Below are positions 25,348 through 33,844 of a stretch of 64,000 nt of DNA, piece after piece. A program made the translations under genes and the position numbers. The DNA is from Actinoplanes teichomyceticus ATCC 31121. GTDB lineage: Bacteria > Actinomycetota > Actinomycetes > Mycobacteriales > Micromonosporaceae. Where the stretch lies: assembly GCF_003711105.1 (NCBI RefSeq), contig NZ_CP023865.1:2082001-2146000 (forward strand), given 5' to 3'. Position 1 is the first letter of the stretch, and every line of letters starts with the position of its first letter. Below the pieces are notes generated by a model. That model did no database searches, was not told the origin of the DNA, and saw only the letters and a list, made by a program, of their open reading frames with translations.

Positions 25348-25488
25348 GCAGCCGGTCGTGGTGGCGGCCCACTTATGCAGCCGGTCGTGGTGGCGGCCCA
25401 CTTGCGCAGCCGGTCGTGGTGGCGGCCCACTTGCGCAGCCGGTCGTGGTGGCGGCCCGCTCACGCAGCCGGCGGTGGCGGCCACCCCC
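25348..25488. repeat. tandem repeat, 29-bp unit, five copies
   Basis: Units GCAGCCGGTCGTGGTGGCGG... begin at 25348, 25377, 25406, 25435 and 25464, exactly 29 bp apart; the last is diverged and runs up to the stop codon of fahA at 25489. There are no spacers between units, so it is not a CRISPR array. Confidence 0.88.
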
Positions 25489-26676
25489 TCACGAAGCCTG
25501 GACCCGCCCGACCACCTCGCCGAAGCCGATCCTCGACCCGTCCGCGCCGGGCGCCGTCGCGGTGATCGTCACCTCGTCGCCGTCCTCCAGGAACGAGCGC
25601 GTCGTACCGTCCGGCAGCGTCAGTGGCTCCTGGCCGTTCCAGGACAGCTCGATCAGCGATCCGCGCTGCTCCCGCTCCGGCCCGCTGACCGTCCCCGACG
25701 CGTAGAGGTCCCCGGTCCGCAGCGACGCGCCGTTGACCGTCATGTGCGCCAGTTGCTGGGCCGCCGTCCAGTACATCCGCGCGAACGGCGGCCGGCTCAC
25801 CACGGCGCCGTTGAGCCGCACCTCCAGGGTGAGGTCCAGCCCCCACGGCTGGTCGCCGTCCGCGAGGTAGTCCAGCAGCGGCTCGTCGCGGGCCGGCGGC
25901 TCGACCCGGGCCGCCGACAGCGCCGCCAGCGGCACCACCCACGGTGACACCGAGGTCAGGAACGACTTGCCGAGGAACGGGCCGAGCGGAACGTACTCCC
26001 AGGCCTGCAGGTCCCGCGCCGACCAGTCGTTGACCAGGCAGACCCCGAAGACGTACGACGGGAAGTCGCGCGCCGGCACCGGCGTGCCCAGCCTCGACGG
26101 CACCCCGACGACGAACCCGACCTCGGCCTCGATGTCCAGCCGCAGCGACGGCCCGAACACCGGCGCCGGGTCGGGGGGCGCCTTGCGCTGCCCGTGGGGT
26201 CGCCGCACGGGTGTGCCGGACAGCCGCACCGTGCCGGCCCGCCCGTGGTAGCCGATCGGCAGGTGCTTCCAGTTCGGGGTGAGCGGCGGCGACCCGGGCC
26301 GGAACATCCGCCCCAGGTTCTCCGCGTGGTCCGCCGAGCTGTAGAAGTCGACGTAGTCGGCGACCTCGATCGGCAGGCGCATGGTCACCGCATCCCGCGG
26401 CAGCAGGTGCGGCTCGACTCGCTCCCGGTGGGCCGGATCGGTCAGCCACGTGGTGATCATCGAGCGCAGCGCGGCCCACGCGTCCGGGCCCTGCGCCATG
26501 AACGCGTTCAGCGAGCCCGTCGCGTGCACCGGGTCACCGGTCAGTCCGGCGAGGTCGAGGACGTGGTCGCCGATCGCCACCCCGGTGCGCGGCCGGCCGC
26601 CGGCCGGGCAGAACACGCCGTAGGGCAGGTTGGCCGGCCCGAAGCCGGTGTCAGCGGGCAGATCGAGCCAGGTCAT
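25489..26676 (-). CDS. fahA: fumarylacetoacetase
   Basis: The protein has 395 residues, close to the usual length. It hydrolyses fumarylacetoacetate to fumarate and acetoacetate, the last step of tyrosine and homogentisate breakdown. An N-terminal beta domain (residues 1-110) is followed by the catalytic FAH fold: DYVDFYSSADHAENLGRMFR, LPIGYHGRAGTV, then EAEVGFVVG with metal-binding acidic residues, LVNDWSARDLQAWEYVPLGP and a final GSLIELSWNGQEP. The ATG at 26676 overlaps the upstream stop by 4 bp. It is third in the hmgA operon. Confidence 0.95.
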   Translation of the reverse strand: MTWLDLPADTGFGPANLPYGVFCPAGGRPRTGVAIGDHVLDLAGLTGDPVHATGSLNAFMAQGPDAWAALRSMITTWLTDPAHRERVEPHLLPRDAVTMRLPIEVADYVDFYSSADHAENLGRMFRPGSPPLTPNWKHLPIGYHGRAGTVRLSGTPVRRPHGQRKAPPDPAPVFGPSLRLDIEAEVGFVVGVPSRLGTPVPARDFPSYVFGVCLVNDWSARDLQAWEYVPLGPFLGKSFLTSVSPWVVPLAALSAARVEPPARDEPLLDYLADGDQPWGLDLTLEVRLNGAVVSRPPFARMYWTAAQQLAHMTVNGASLRTGDLYASGTVSGPEREQRGSLIELSWNGQEPLTLPDGTTRSFLEDGDEVTITATAPGADGSRIGFGEVVGRVQAS

Positions 26677-27500
26677 GCGTGGATCTTCTCCGAGAGCAGG
26701 CCGAGTTGGACGAGGTCGTGCACCGGCTCGGCGACGTCGCACGTGCCGAACGAGGTGAACACCGACCGGGCGCGGGCGGCCCGCGCCGGCGACCAGGCGC
26801 GCAGCTCCGCCGCGATCCGCGCGCCGCCGGTGCGCCGCAGGTGCGCCTCGGCGTCGGCCGGGTCGTCGGCGGCGAGCAGCACGTTGAGGAAACCGTGATG
26901 CTCGAAACCGGTTACCGGGTCGATGTGCCGGATGGCGTTGTGGAGTCCGGCGGTGCACTTGAACGCGATGCCCCGCGCGGCGCACGCGCGGATCGTCGCG
27001 GCCAGCTCGCCGGGAGCGGGAAAGAGGTCGGCGCGTGGGCCGCCGGTGCGCAGCTTCGCCCGGCAGCCGGTGCCGGCGAGCACGTCGAGCACCTCGGCAC
27101 GCCCCGCCGTACGCGGAATCTCCACCGCCGTCGGCAGGCCCGGCGGCAGTTCGGCGGCCATCACCCGGACCGCCGCCCGCGCCTGCGCGGCGTCGACCGC
27201 GACCGGCGCCTCCACCGCGGCCAGCCGCAGTCCCGGGTGGCGGGCGATCGCGGCGGCCGCCGCCGGCAGGTCGCCGGGCGCGGCGATCAGCGCGACGGGA
27301 AGCGGCGGCCGGTCCTGGTCGAGGTGCGCGCCGACCTCGGCCAGCCGCGCCGCGGGCAGCACGAACGGGCCGACCAGCGGGCTGTCCCGGCGCTGGTGCG
27401 CGGGCACCGCGGCGGCCATCGGCGCGTTCCCGGGCGGGAACAGTGCCGCGTCGTCGAAGAGCCGGGCGAACAGCGCGCCGGAGGCCGCCCCGGCGCTCAT
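26673..27500 (-). CDS. conserved protein of the homogentisate operon, unknown function
   Basis: The protein has 275 residues, between hmgA and fahA with 4-bp overlaps on both sides, so it is firmly part of the operon. It looks like a soluble alpha/beta barrel-type protein: LFDDAALFPPGNAPM at the start, repeated strand-helix units, GCRAKLRTGGPRADLFP, then AFKCTAGLHNAIRH and HHGFLNVLLAA. The lysine in KLRTGG and the KCTAGLH segment could line an active site, as in some TIM-barrel enzymes; that is only inference. A role in homogentisate or maleylacetoacetate processing is plausible, since no maleylacetoacetate isomerase gene is present. Confidence 0.75.
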   Translation of the reverse strand: MSAGAASGALFARLFDDAALFPPGNAPMAAAVPAHQRRDSPLVGPFVLPAARLAEVGAHLDQDRPPLPVALIAAPGDLPAAAAAIARHPGLRLAAVEAPVAVDAAQARAAVRVMAAELPPGLPTAVEIPRTAGRAEVLDVLAGTGCRAKLRTGGPRADLFPAPGELAATIRACAARGIAFKCTAGLHNAIRHIDPVTGFEHHGFLNVLLAADDPADAEAHLRRTGGARIAAELRAWSPARAARARSVFTSFGTCDVAEPVHDLVQLGLLSEKIHA

Positions 27501-28684
27501 GCGGACGGGCCGCGGCCGGACCACGACCAGGCGTAGCGCCCGTCGTCGGCGGCCAGGCCCGCCTCGCCGAGGTCGAGCGGCCGGAACGTGTCCACCATGA
27601 CCGCCGTCTCGTCGAAGAACTCCACGCCCAGCGAGCGTTCCACCGCGCCCGGCTGCGGGCCGTGCGAATGCCCGCCGGGGTGCAGCGAGATCGAGCCCTT
27701 GCCGATCCCGGAGCCCTTGCGCGCCTCGTAGTCGCCGTCCACGTAGAACATCACCTCGTCCGAGTCGACGTTCGAGTGGTAGTAGGGGACCGGCACGGCC
27801 AGCGGGTGGTAGTCCACCTTGCGGGGCACGAAGTTGCAGATCACGAAGTTCTGTCCGGCGAAGACCTGGTGCACCGGCGGCGGCTGGTGCACCCGGCCGG
27901 TGATCGGCTCGAAGTCGGCGATGTTGAACGCGTACGGGTACAGGCACCCGTCCCAGCCGACCACGTCGAACGGATGCTCGGGCACCACGTGCACGGTGCC
28001 GCCGCCGCGGTGCTTGACGTAGATCTCGACGTCGGCGCCCTCGGCCAGCAGCGGCTCGACCGGTCCGCGCAGGTCACGTTCGCAGTACGGCGAATGCTCC
28101 AGGAACTGGCCGTAGCGGCTCAGGTAGCGGGCCGGCGGGGCGATGTGCGAGCTGGCCTCGATCACGTACGTGCGCAGCGGCTCCGGCCCGGACGGCATCC
28201 ACCGGTGCGTGGTGGTCCGCGGGATGATCACGTAGTCGCCCCGGCCGACGGTGAGCGCGCCGAACACGGTCTCCACCGTGGCGCTGCCCCGCTCGACGTA
28301 GACGCACTCGTCGCCGATCGCGTTGCGGTAGTACGGCGAGGGCAGGGCGGAGACGGCGTAGGAGATCCGCACGTCGGCGTTGCCCAGGACGAGACGCCGG
28401 CCGGTGACCGGGTCGACCGCCTTGTGCTCCTCGCCGGGGAAGAGCTCGTGCAGCCGCAGGTGCCGCGGGACGAGCGGGGCGTTCGGGGTCAGCGTCTGGT
28501 CGGGCAGCTGCCACGGGCGCGCGTCGACGATCGCCGACGGGATGCCGCGGTGGTAGAGCAGCGACGAGTCGGAGGAGAAACCCTCCTCACCGACCAGCTC
28601 CTCGGCGTAGAGCCCGCCGTCGGGGCGGCGGTGCTGGGTGTGCCGCTTCGGCGGGATGCTGCCCACCTGCCGGTAGAACGTCAC
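27497..28684 (-). CDS. hmgA: homogentisate 1,2-dioxygenase
   Basis: The protein has 395 residues. It opens the ring of homogentisate to maleylacetoacetate with O2 and Fe2+. Cupin-type motifs are clear: GDYVIIPRTTTHRWMP, the C-terminal SNVDSDEVMFYVDGDYE and ISLHPGGHSHGPQPGA, which supplies the iron-binding His and Glu residues. The GTG start at 28684 was chosen because GGGAGG lies 8 bp upstream and homology (VTFYRQVGSIPPKRHTQHR) begins there; an upstream in-frame ATG adds 17 unsupported residues. It is the first gene of hmgA-unknown-fahA, preceded by a promoter with a palindromic operator facing the TetR gene. Confidence 0.93.
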   Translation of the reverse strand: MTFYRQVGSIPPKRHTQHRRPDGGLYAEELVGEEGFSSDSSLLYHRGIPSAIVDARPWQLPDQTLTPNAPLVPRHLRLHELFPGEEHKAVDPVTGRRLVLGNADVRISYAVSALPSPYYRNAIGDECVYVERGSATVETVFGALTVGRGDYVIIPRTTTHRWMPSGPEPLRTYVIEASSHIAPPARYLSRYGQFLEHSPYCERDLRGPVEPLLAEGADVEIYVKHRGGGTVHVVPEHPFDVVGWDGCLYPYAFNIADFEPITGRVHQPPPVHQVFAGQNFVICNFVPRKVDYHPLAVPVPYYHSNVDSDEVMFYVDGDYEARKGSGIGKGSISLHPGGHSHGPQPGAVERSLGVEFFDETAVMVDTFRPLDLGEAGLAADDGRYAWSWSGRGPSA

Positions 28685-28793
28685 GCGTAGGACCTCCCGG
28701 GTGCCGGCGGACCACTCCGGCGGGTCGCGCCGCAATGGTCCAGGACCGCGCAGTCGTCACGCGGGGTGGCCGCGACGACTCCGTGTGCTACGG

Positions 28794-28822
28794 AATTTAC
28801 GAGGGCGTAACAGAACGCACAA
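28794..28822 (-). promoter_or_regulatory. hmgA promoter with a TTACG-N4-CGTAA operator
   Basis: On the minus strand, -35 TTGTGC (28822-28817), a 17-bp spacer and -10 TAAATT (28799-28794) make a good promoter with a leader of about 110 bases to hmgA. The spacer and the edge of the -10 contain the perfect inverted repeat TTACG-AGGG-CGTAA (28797-28810). A bound repressor would block the promoter; the divergently encoded TetR protein is the obvious candidate. Confidence 0.55.
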
Positions 28823-28883
28823 GTGGACTGGGTGATTCGCCTCTCCCGTTCTGCCGGTAGCCTTTCGCCGGAGAGGGGGGAAC

Positions 28884-29474
28884 GTGCCGAAGATCGTCGA
28901 TCACGACCAGCGCCGTTCCGAGATCGTCGAGGCGTTCCTCACCGTCGTGGCCCGGGCCGGGCTCGCCGCCGCGACCAGCCGCGCCATCGCGGCCGAACTG
29001 GGCATCGGCACCGGCGCGCTGTGGCACTACTTCGACGGGTTCGACGAGGTGGCCGCCGGGGCGTACCGGCGGATCACCGAGCGCACCAACGACCGGATCG
29101 CGGTCGCCACCGCCGGGCTGCGCGGCCTCGACGCGGTCTACGCGATGCTGCGCGAGATCCTGCCGCTGACCAAGGAGACCCTGGACGAGGCGCACGTGGT
29201 GGTCGGCTTCTGGGGGCGGCTGGCCGCCAACGCCACGATCGAGGAGAAGCAGACCGACCTGGGCGAATACTGGGGTGGCCTGCTCCGCCGGCATTTCGCC
29301 GAGGCGGTCGCGGACGGCGAGCTGGACCCGTCGATCCCGGTCGCCGACGTGCTCGACGTGCTGTTCGCGATCTGCATCGGCCAGCAGGTCAACGCGGTGA
29401 TGGCGTCGCCGATGGTCGATCCCGGACGGCAGCTGGCGATGATCGACCACTGCCTGCGCCCCTGGCGCCGCTGA
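28884..29474 (+). CDS. TetR-family transcriptional regulator
   Basis: The protein has 196 residues. The N-terminal helix-turn-helix reads EIVEAFLTVVARAGLAAATSRAIAAE in two parts, then LGIGTGALWHYFDGFDEV, where LWHYF is the typical TetR recognition helix. The rest is helical with VVVGFWGRLAAN and an FAICIGQQVNAV helix that would form the ligand pocket and dimer face. The GTG start at 28884 follows GAGAGGGGGG. It is divergent from hmgA with 199 bp between them, so it probably represses the homogentisate operon and is released by a pathway aromatic. The role is inferred from layout. Confidence 0.9.
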   Translation: MPKIVDHDQRRSEIVEAFLTVVARAGLAAATSRAIAAELGIGTGALWHYFDGFDEVAAGAYRRITERTNDRIAVATAGLRGLDAVYAMLREILPLTKETLDEAHVVVGFWGRLAANATIEEKQTDLGEYWGGLLRRHFAEAVADGELDPSIPVADVLDVLFAICIGQQVNAVMASPMVDPGRQLAMIDHCLRPWRR

Positions 29475-29529
29475 GCCCGGACGTCCCTCGGCCCGGTGAG
29501 CGGGCGGCGGTATCCGTAAGGTGATCGAC

Positions 29530-30684
29530 ATGGGGCCCAAGCTGAGCACCGCGAAGACCCGCACGGCGATGCGTGACGCCGCCCGGGTCTCCGCACAGAC
29601 CCTGTTGATCCTGCTGCTCACCTACGTGGTGCTGCGGCTGCTCGGAATGGCCTGGTCGGTGATCTGGCCGCTGGTCGTGGCCCTGCTGCTGACCACGCTC
29701 ACCTGGCCCCCGGCACGGTTCCTGCGCCGGCACGGCTGGCCGCCCGCGCTGGCCGCCTCGCTGGTCACCGTGCTGTTCCTGAGCCTGGTCGCGGGCATCG
29801 TCGTGCTGATCGCGGCGCCGGTCGCGGGGGAGTCCGGCAAGCTCGCCGACGGGGTGGCGGCCGGCATCCAGCAGGTGCGTGACTGGGCGTCCGGCCCGCC
29901 GCTGAACATCGGCGACGACCAGGTGAGCAGCGCCCTGGACCAGGGGATGAACAAGCTGCAGCACAGCGTGGGCAGCATCGCCTCGGCCACCCTCAGCGGG
30001 GTGAGCACCGTGATCAACGGCCTGGTCACCACGATCCTCGCGCTGTTCCTGATGTTCTTCTTCCTCAAGGACGGCCCGCGGTTCCTGCCGTGGCTGGCGC
30101 GCCAGCTCCCGGGCCGGCTCAGCGCCGACGTGCCGGAGATCGCCGACCGGGCCTGGAGCACGCTCGGGTCGTTCGTCCGCTCGCAGGCGTTCGTCGGGCT
30201 GCTCGACGCGATCTTCATCGGGGTCGGCCTGTGGATCACCGGGGTCCCGCTGGTGCTGCCGCTGGCCGTGCTGACGTTCGTCACCGCGTTCGTCCCGATC
30301 GTCGGCGCGGTCTTCGCCGGCCTGGTCGCGGTGCTGATCGCGCTGGTGTTCACCGGCTGGGTGAAGGCGTTGATCGTGCTCGGCATCATCCTGCTGGTGC
30401 AGCAGTTGGAGGGCAACGTCTTCCAGCCGATGATCCAGAGCCGGGGCCTGGGCCTGCACGCCGGCGTGGTGCTGCTCGCGGTCACCCTCGGCGGCAACCT
30501 GGCCGGCATCGTCGGCAGCCTGCTCGCCGTCCCGGTCGCCGGCCTCATCGCGGTGGTCTGGAACTACCTGCGGGAACAGCTCAGCGAGCCGGTCGCCGAC
30601 CCGGCCGGGGAGAAGCCACCCGCCGAGACGCCCGCCACCGCAGCGGCCGCGACGGCGAGCCGGCCGCGGCCCACCTCGACCTGA
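29530..30684 (+). CDS. AI-2E family (PF01594-type) transporter
   Basis: The protein has 384 residues with about eight membrane spans. Family features: paired N-terminal spans (LLILLLTYVVLRLLGMAW and VIWPLVVALLLTTL), an extracellular helical loop, TTILALFLMFFFLKDG, and GVPLVLPLAVLTFVTAFVPIVGAVFAG with LVQQLEGNVFQPMIQSR, which is the most conserved stretch. Members include autoinducer-2 exporters and Na+/H+ antiporters; the substrate here is unknown. ATG 29530 was preferred over GTG 29521 because AAGGTG lies 6 bp before it. It is a single gene followed at once by a hairpin. Confidence 0.9.
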   Translation: MGPKLSTAKTRTAMRDAARVSAQTLLILLLTYVVLRLLGMAWSVIWPLVVALLLTTLTWPPARFLRRHGWPPALAASLVTVLFLSLVAGIVVLIAAPVAGESGKLADGVAAGIQQVRDWASGPPLNIGDDQVSSALDQGMNKLQHSVGSIASATLSGVSTVINGLVTTILALFLMFFFLKDGPRFLPWLARQLPGRLSADVPEIADRAWSTLGSFVRSQAFVGLLDAIFIGVGLWITGVPLVLPLAVLTFVTAFVPIVGAVFAGLVAVLIALVFTGWVKALIVLGIILLVQQLEGNVFQPMIQSRGLGLHAGVVLLAVTLGGNLAGIVGSLLAVPVAGLIAVVWNYLREQLSEPVADPAGEKPPAETPATAAAATASRPRPTST

Positions 30685-30717
30685 CCGGCCCGGGACACCA
30701 CCTTCCCGGCGGGCCGG
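30685..30717 (+). terminator. hairpin directly after the AI-2E transporter stop
   Basis: CCGGCCCG (30685-30692) pairs with CGGGCCGG (30710-30717). The first base follows the TGA, and an inner CCGGGA/TCCCGG pairing is an alternative. It is a probable terminator without a U tract. Confidence 0.5.
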
Positions 30718-31252
30718 AGCCACATCGGACGGCGTACGGCCGGAAGAACCCCGGCGGGCGGTCCGCGGCGACGTGACGATCACCGCGGAACCCGTCCCGG
30801 TTCACCCTCGACCTCGGCGGTGGGGCGGCCTACGGACCGGTGGCCCGAGCGCCGCGATCCGACTCCATCCGGGACGTCTTCCACGCCAACGTGTACGACG
30901 GTGGCGCGTTGCGCCGTTGCCTTACCTCACCGCGCCGCAGTAGCGTGATCGCCGTCACCATCGGGCCGGATGGATGGCAGCTTCGCTCGGACCGTGGCCG
31001 GACCCGCGCGCCGGCGCCCCGGACGCCGGTGCCGTCCGGCCCGTACGGGTGGGCCCGGCCGACCCGCCGGGCGGGGGCGGAAGCCGGGCCGACGGCCTCT
31101 GCTGGGGCGTCCGCCCGGGCGGCATGGTGATGCGGGGCGGCGTCGACCCGGCCGCGGGCGCCGCCACCGGCCGAGTCCGACCCCCCGGCCGGACGCGACC
31201 GCCCGGCGTGCCGGCCCGGCGGCGGCAAGCGGAGCGGCAGTGGGAGCGCGGC
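30718..31252. other. gene-free stretch before the SDR gene
   Basis: About 535 bp with open frames but no recognisable protein and no ribosome site at plausible starts. The last 20 bp carry the GGGAG ribosome site of the SDR gene. No repeat array was seen. It may hold the SDR promoter; none was convincing. Confidence 0.4.
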
Positions 31253-31888
31253 ATGAGAGTGGCGGGCAAGACCCTCGTGGTGACCGGCGCGGGTGACGGG
31301 ATCGGCCGCGCGGTGGTCCTGGAGGCGGTGCGGCGCGGCGCCCGGGTGGCCGCCGTCGGCCCGGACGCGGCCGCGGTGCGCGAGACCGCGCGCCAGGCGG
31401 TGGCGCCGCTGCTGGTCTCCGCGCACGAGGTGGACGTGACCGACCACGCCGCGGCCGAGACGCTGCCGGCCACGGTGGCCGAGCGCTGGGGCGCGGTGGA
31501 CGGGCTGATCCACTGTGCCGGGGCGGTGCAGCGGTTCAGCCCGGACGATGAGGCCCTGCGCGTCTCCCGGGGCTTCCTGCGGCTGCTGCGCACCCGGCCG
31601 GAGGCGCACCTGGTGACCGTTCCCGGCCCGGGCGGCGCGTCCCGGGCGGTGGTCAAGGTGCTGGCCGACGGGCTGCGCGCGGCGTGCGCCGGCACGAACA
31701 TCCGGATCACCGTCGTCGCCGGCCAGATCGCCGCGGGTTCCGCGCCGGCCGCCGTGGGGCAGGCGGCGTACCGGGCGGCGCGCGACATCCTGGACGCGGT
31801 GGAGCGCAACGCCTCCCGGGTGACGATCGGCCCGGACGCCGGGCTGATCGACCGGCTCAGGTGGCACCCGCGGACCCGGCCGGCCTGA
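31253..31888 (+). CDS. short SDR-type protein lacking the catalytic tyrosine
   Basis: The protein has 211 residues, shorter than the usual 240-260. The Rossmann start is clear: GKTLVVTGAGDGIGRAVVLEA (TGxxxGIG). DVTDHAA and LIHCAGAVQRF follow, with CAG replacing the NNAG motif. Where active SDRs have YxxxK the sequence is RAVVK (in ASRAVVKVLADGLRAA), so the tyrosine is missing and about 35 residues before it are lost. NIRITVVAGQI fits the strand after the active site. It may bind NAD(P) but should not act as a normal dehydrogenase. The start has GGGAG 8 bp upstream. Confidence 0.75.
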   Translation: MRVAGKTLVVTGAGDGIGRAVVLEAVRRGARVAAVGPDAAAVRETARQAVAPLLVSAHEVDVTDHAAAETLPATVAERWGAVDGLIHCAGAVQRFSPDDEALRVSRGFLRLLRTRPEAHLVTVPGPGGASRAVVKVLADGLRAACAGTNIRITVVAGQIAAGSAPAAVGQAAYRAARDILDAVERNASRVTIGPDAGLIDRLRWHPRTRPA

Positions 31889-31897
31889 TCCCGGCCG

Positions 31898-32374
31898 TCA
31901 GATGTCGATGGTGAACAGCAGGCCGGCCACCAGGAGCGGGATGAGGACGCCGGCGGCGCCGCAGGCCACCCCGGTGATCGCCATTCCGCGGCCGTGGGGC
32001 ACCTGGTCGGCGGGGCCCTTCAGGGCCTGGACGCCGAGCACGATCCCGGCGATCCCGCTGATGACACCCAGCCCGAAGCCCCCGCACGGGACCAGCGGCA
32101 GGCCCAGCAGACCGAAGATCATCGCGAGCAGGGGGAGCCGGCTGCCGGCCGGCGCGGGCGGGTAGGCCGCCTTCACCGGATGTGCCGGGCCGGGCGCCGG
32201 CAGGTCGTGCACCACGGCGGACAGCTCGCCCCAGGTACGGGCCGCGTACGCCTGCCGGGACCGCTCGCTGAACTCGTCGATCGTCAGCCGGCCCTCCGCG
32301 GTCGCCGTGCTGAGCCGCGCGACGATCGTCTCCCGATCGGCGTCGGACACCCGGACGTGCGGCGAGCGATACAT
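31898..32374 (-). CDS. DUF1707-DUF4190 membrane protein
   Basis: The protein has 158 residues. The N-terminal DUF1707 module is typical: VRVSDADRETIVARLSTATAEG, then RLTIDEFSERSRQAYAARTWGEL, a short helical domain found before many actinobacterial membrane proteins. The C-terminal half has two or three hydrophobic segments with the DUF4190 pattern (LAMIFGLLGLPL, then GVISGIAGIVLGVQALKG and GMAITGVACGAAGVLI). The role is unknown. It converges with the SDR gene with a 9-bp gap. Confidence 0.85.
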   Translation of the reverse strand: MYRSPHVRVSDADRETIVARLSTATAEGRLTIDEFSERSRQAYAARTWGELSAVVHDLPAPGPAHPVKAAYPPAPAGSRLPLLAMIFGLLGLPLVPCGGFGLGVISGIAGIVLGVQALKGPADQVPHGRGMAITGVACGAAGVLIPLLVAGLLFTIDI

Positions 32375-32661
32375 GGCCCCAGGTTACCGGCGGCGTACCG
32401 GTCGGCGCGTCCACCAGCAGGGTGGCCCCGGAGTCCCGCGCCGCGTGCGCCGAACGCCGGCCCGAGACGGAACCGGGGTACGCGGGGAAGCGCCGCGGGG
32501 TGATCGATCACGGTCACCGGTGGCTGTCCGCGACCGCACCGGGGCGCCGCCGGGCCCTAGGGGGCCGGGATCGGGGGAGGGTCCGGGGCGGACCCGGATG
32601 ACCCCCGCGTGCCGGACCGGAAAGGTGGACATCGATCTTGTGACCACGGTGGAGGTGCCGG

Positions 32662-33810
32662 ATGAATCGTCGTTCACTGCTCGGTGGAGCCCTGGCGGGC
32701 GGGCTGCTCGCGGCCACCGGAGGGGCGCCGGCGTACGCCGGGACGACCGGGGCCGGGCAGCTGCCGGGGCTCGACCCGGACGCCCTGGACGCGGCCATCG
32801 ACCCGCTCGGCGACGAGGTCAGCGGTGCCCTGGTCCGGGTGGAGGGAGCGGCCGGCCGGTGGCACGGGCGGGCCGGGGTGGCCGAGCTCGGCACCGCGCG
32901 ACCGGTGCCGTGGAACGGCCGGTTCCGGATCGGCAGCATGACCAAGACGTTCACCGCCACGGCGGTCCTGCAGCTGGCGGCGGCCGGCCTGGTCGACGTG
33001 GACGCGCCGCTGCGGCGGTACCTTCCGGACCTGCTGCCGGAGGGCTATCCGGGGACGGTGCGGCAGGCCCTCGACCACACCCACGGCCTGCGCGGCGCAC
33101 AGATCCCGAGCAAGGACCCGGAGTGGTTCTTCCAGCACCGGTACGACACCTTCGCCCCGGGCTCGCAGGTGCGCTGGACCGACACCCCGCTGTTCACGCC
33201 GGGCGAGCGGCAGCAGTACAGCAACGCCGGGTACATCGTGGCGGGTCTGGTGATCGAGCGGGTCACCGGCCGCCCGTACGCGGACGCCGTCCGGCGCGGC
33301 ATCCTGCGCCCGCTCGGGCTGCACGCGACCTCGCTGCCGGGCGCCCGCTTCGACATCCCCGGCCCGCACGCGCACGGCTACCAGCGGGTCACCGACGGCG
33401 GCCGGGTGCGCTACGTGGACGTCACCCGGCTCAACCCCACCCTGCAGTGGGCCGCCGCCGAGATGATCTCCACGACCGGCGACCTGGACGACTTCCTGGT
33501 CGCCCTGTTCGGTGGCCGCCTGCTGCCGCGACGCCAGCTGGACGTGATGCTGACCGTCCCGCAGGCGCCGACGTGGGCGCCCGGGGAGAAGGCGGACGGC
33601 ACCGACGCGACGTACAGCGCCGGCCTGACCCGGTTCCGGTTCGGCGGGCTGGAGGTGTGGGGCAAGTCCGGGGATCGGCCGGGCTACAACAACGGCATGG
33701 GCGCGACGCTCGACCTGCGGCGGCGCCTGACGTACTCGGTGAACACCCTGAACATGGGCGGCGAACAGCCGGCCGTGGCGAACCGGATCATCATGGCCGC
33801 GCTGACCTGA
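32662..33810 (+). CDS. secreted serine hydrolase (beta-lactamase/DD-peptidase family)
   Basis: The protein has 382 residues. A Tat-type signal (MNRRSLLGGALAGG, cleavage near AYA) opens it. The class C/S12 active-site set is complete: SMTK (SxxK, about residue 93), YSN (YxN) in RQQYSNAGYI, and GKSGDRPGY in the place of the KTG box (K-S-G). It is probably a D-alanyl-D-alanine carboxypeptidase, esterase or peptidase outside the cell. Resistance to beta-lactams should not be assumed from family alone. GAGGTG lies 4 bp before the ATG. A hairpin follows the stop. Confidence 0.9.
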   Translation: MNRRSLLGGALAGGLLAATGGAPAYAGTTGAGQLPGLDPDALDAAIDPLGDEVSGALVRVEGAAGRWHGRAGVAELGTARPVPWNGRFRIGSMTKTFTATAVLQLAAAGLVDVDAPLRRYLPDLLPEGYPGTVRQALDHTHGLRGAQIPSKDPEWFFQHRYDTFAPGSQVRWTDTPLFTPGERQQYSNAGYIVAGLVIERVTGRPYADAVRRGILRPLGLHATSLPGARFDIPGPHAHGYQRVTDGGRVRYVDVTRLNPTLQWAAAEMISTTGDLDDFLVALFGGRLLPRRQLDVMLTVPQAPTWAPGEKADGTDATYSAGLTRFRFGGLEVWGKSGDRPGYNNGMGATLDLRRRLTYSVNTLNMGGEQPAVANRIIMAALT

Positions 33811-33836
33811 CCGGCCCGCCTCCGCAACCGGGCCGG
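33811..33836. terminator. hairpin between convergent hydrolase genes
   Basis: CCGGCCCG (33811-33818) and CGGGCCGG (33829-33836) form an 8-bp perfect stem with a 10-base loop in the 34-bp gap between two convergent genes, suiting termination from both strands. Confidence 0.6.
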
Positions 33837-33844
33837 CCGTCGGG

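Noticed and set aside
25348..25488. CRISPR array
   Set aside because: The 29-bp units are directly adjacent with no unique spacers, and no cas gene is in the window. The same holds for the other tandem arrays.
32520..32600. Terminator or palindrome around CCGGGCCCTAGGGGGCCGGG
   Set aside because: The arms do not pair cleanly, and the position is upstream of both flanking genes, where no transcript should end.
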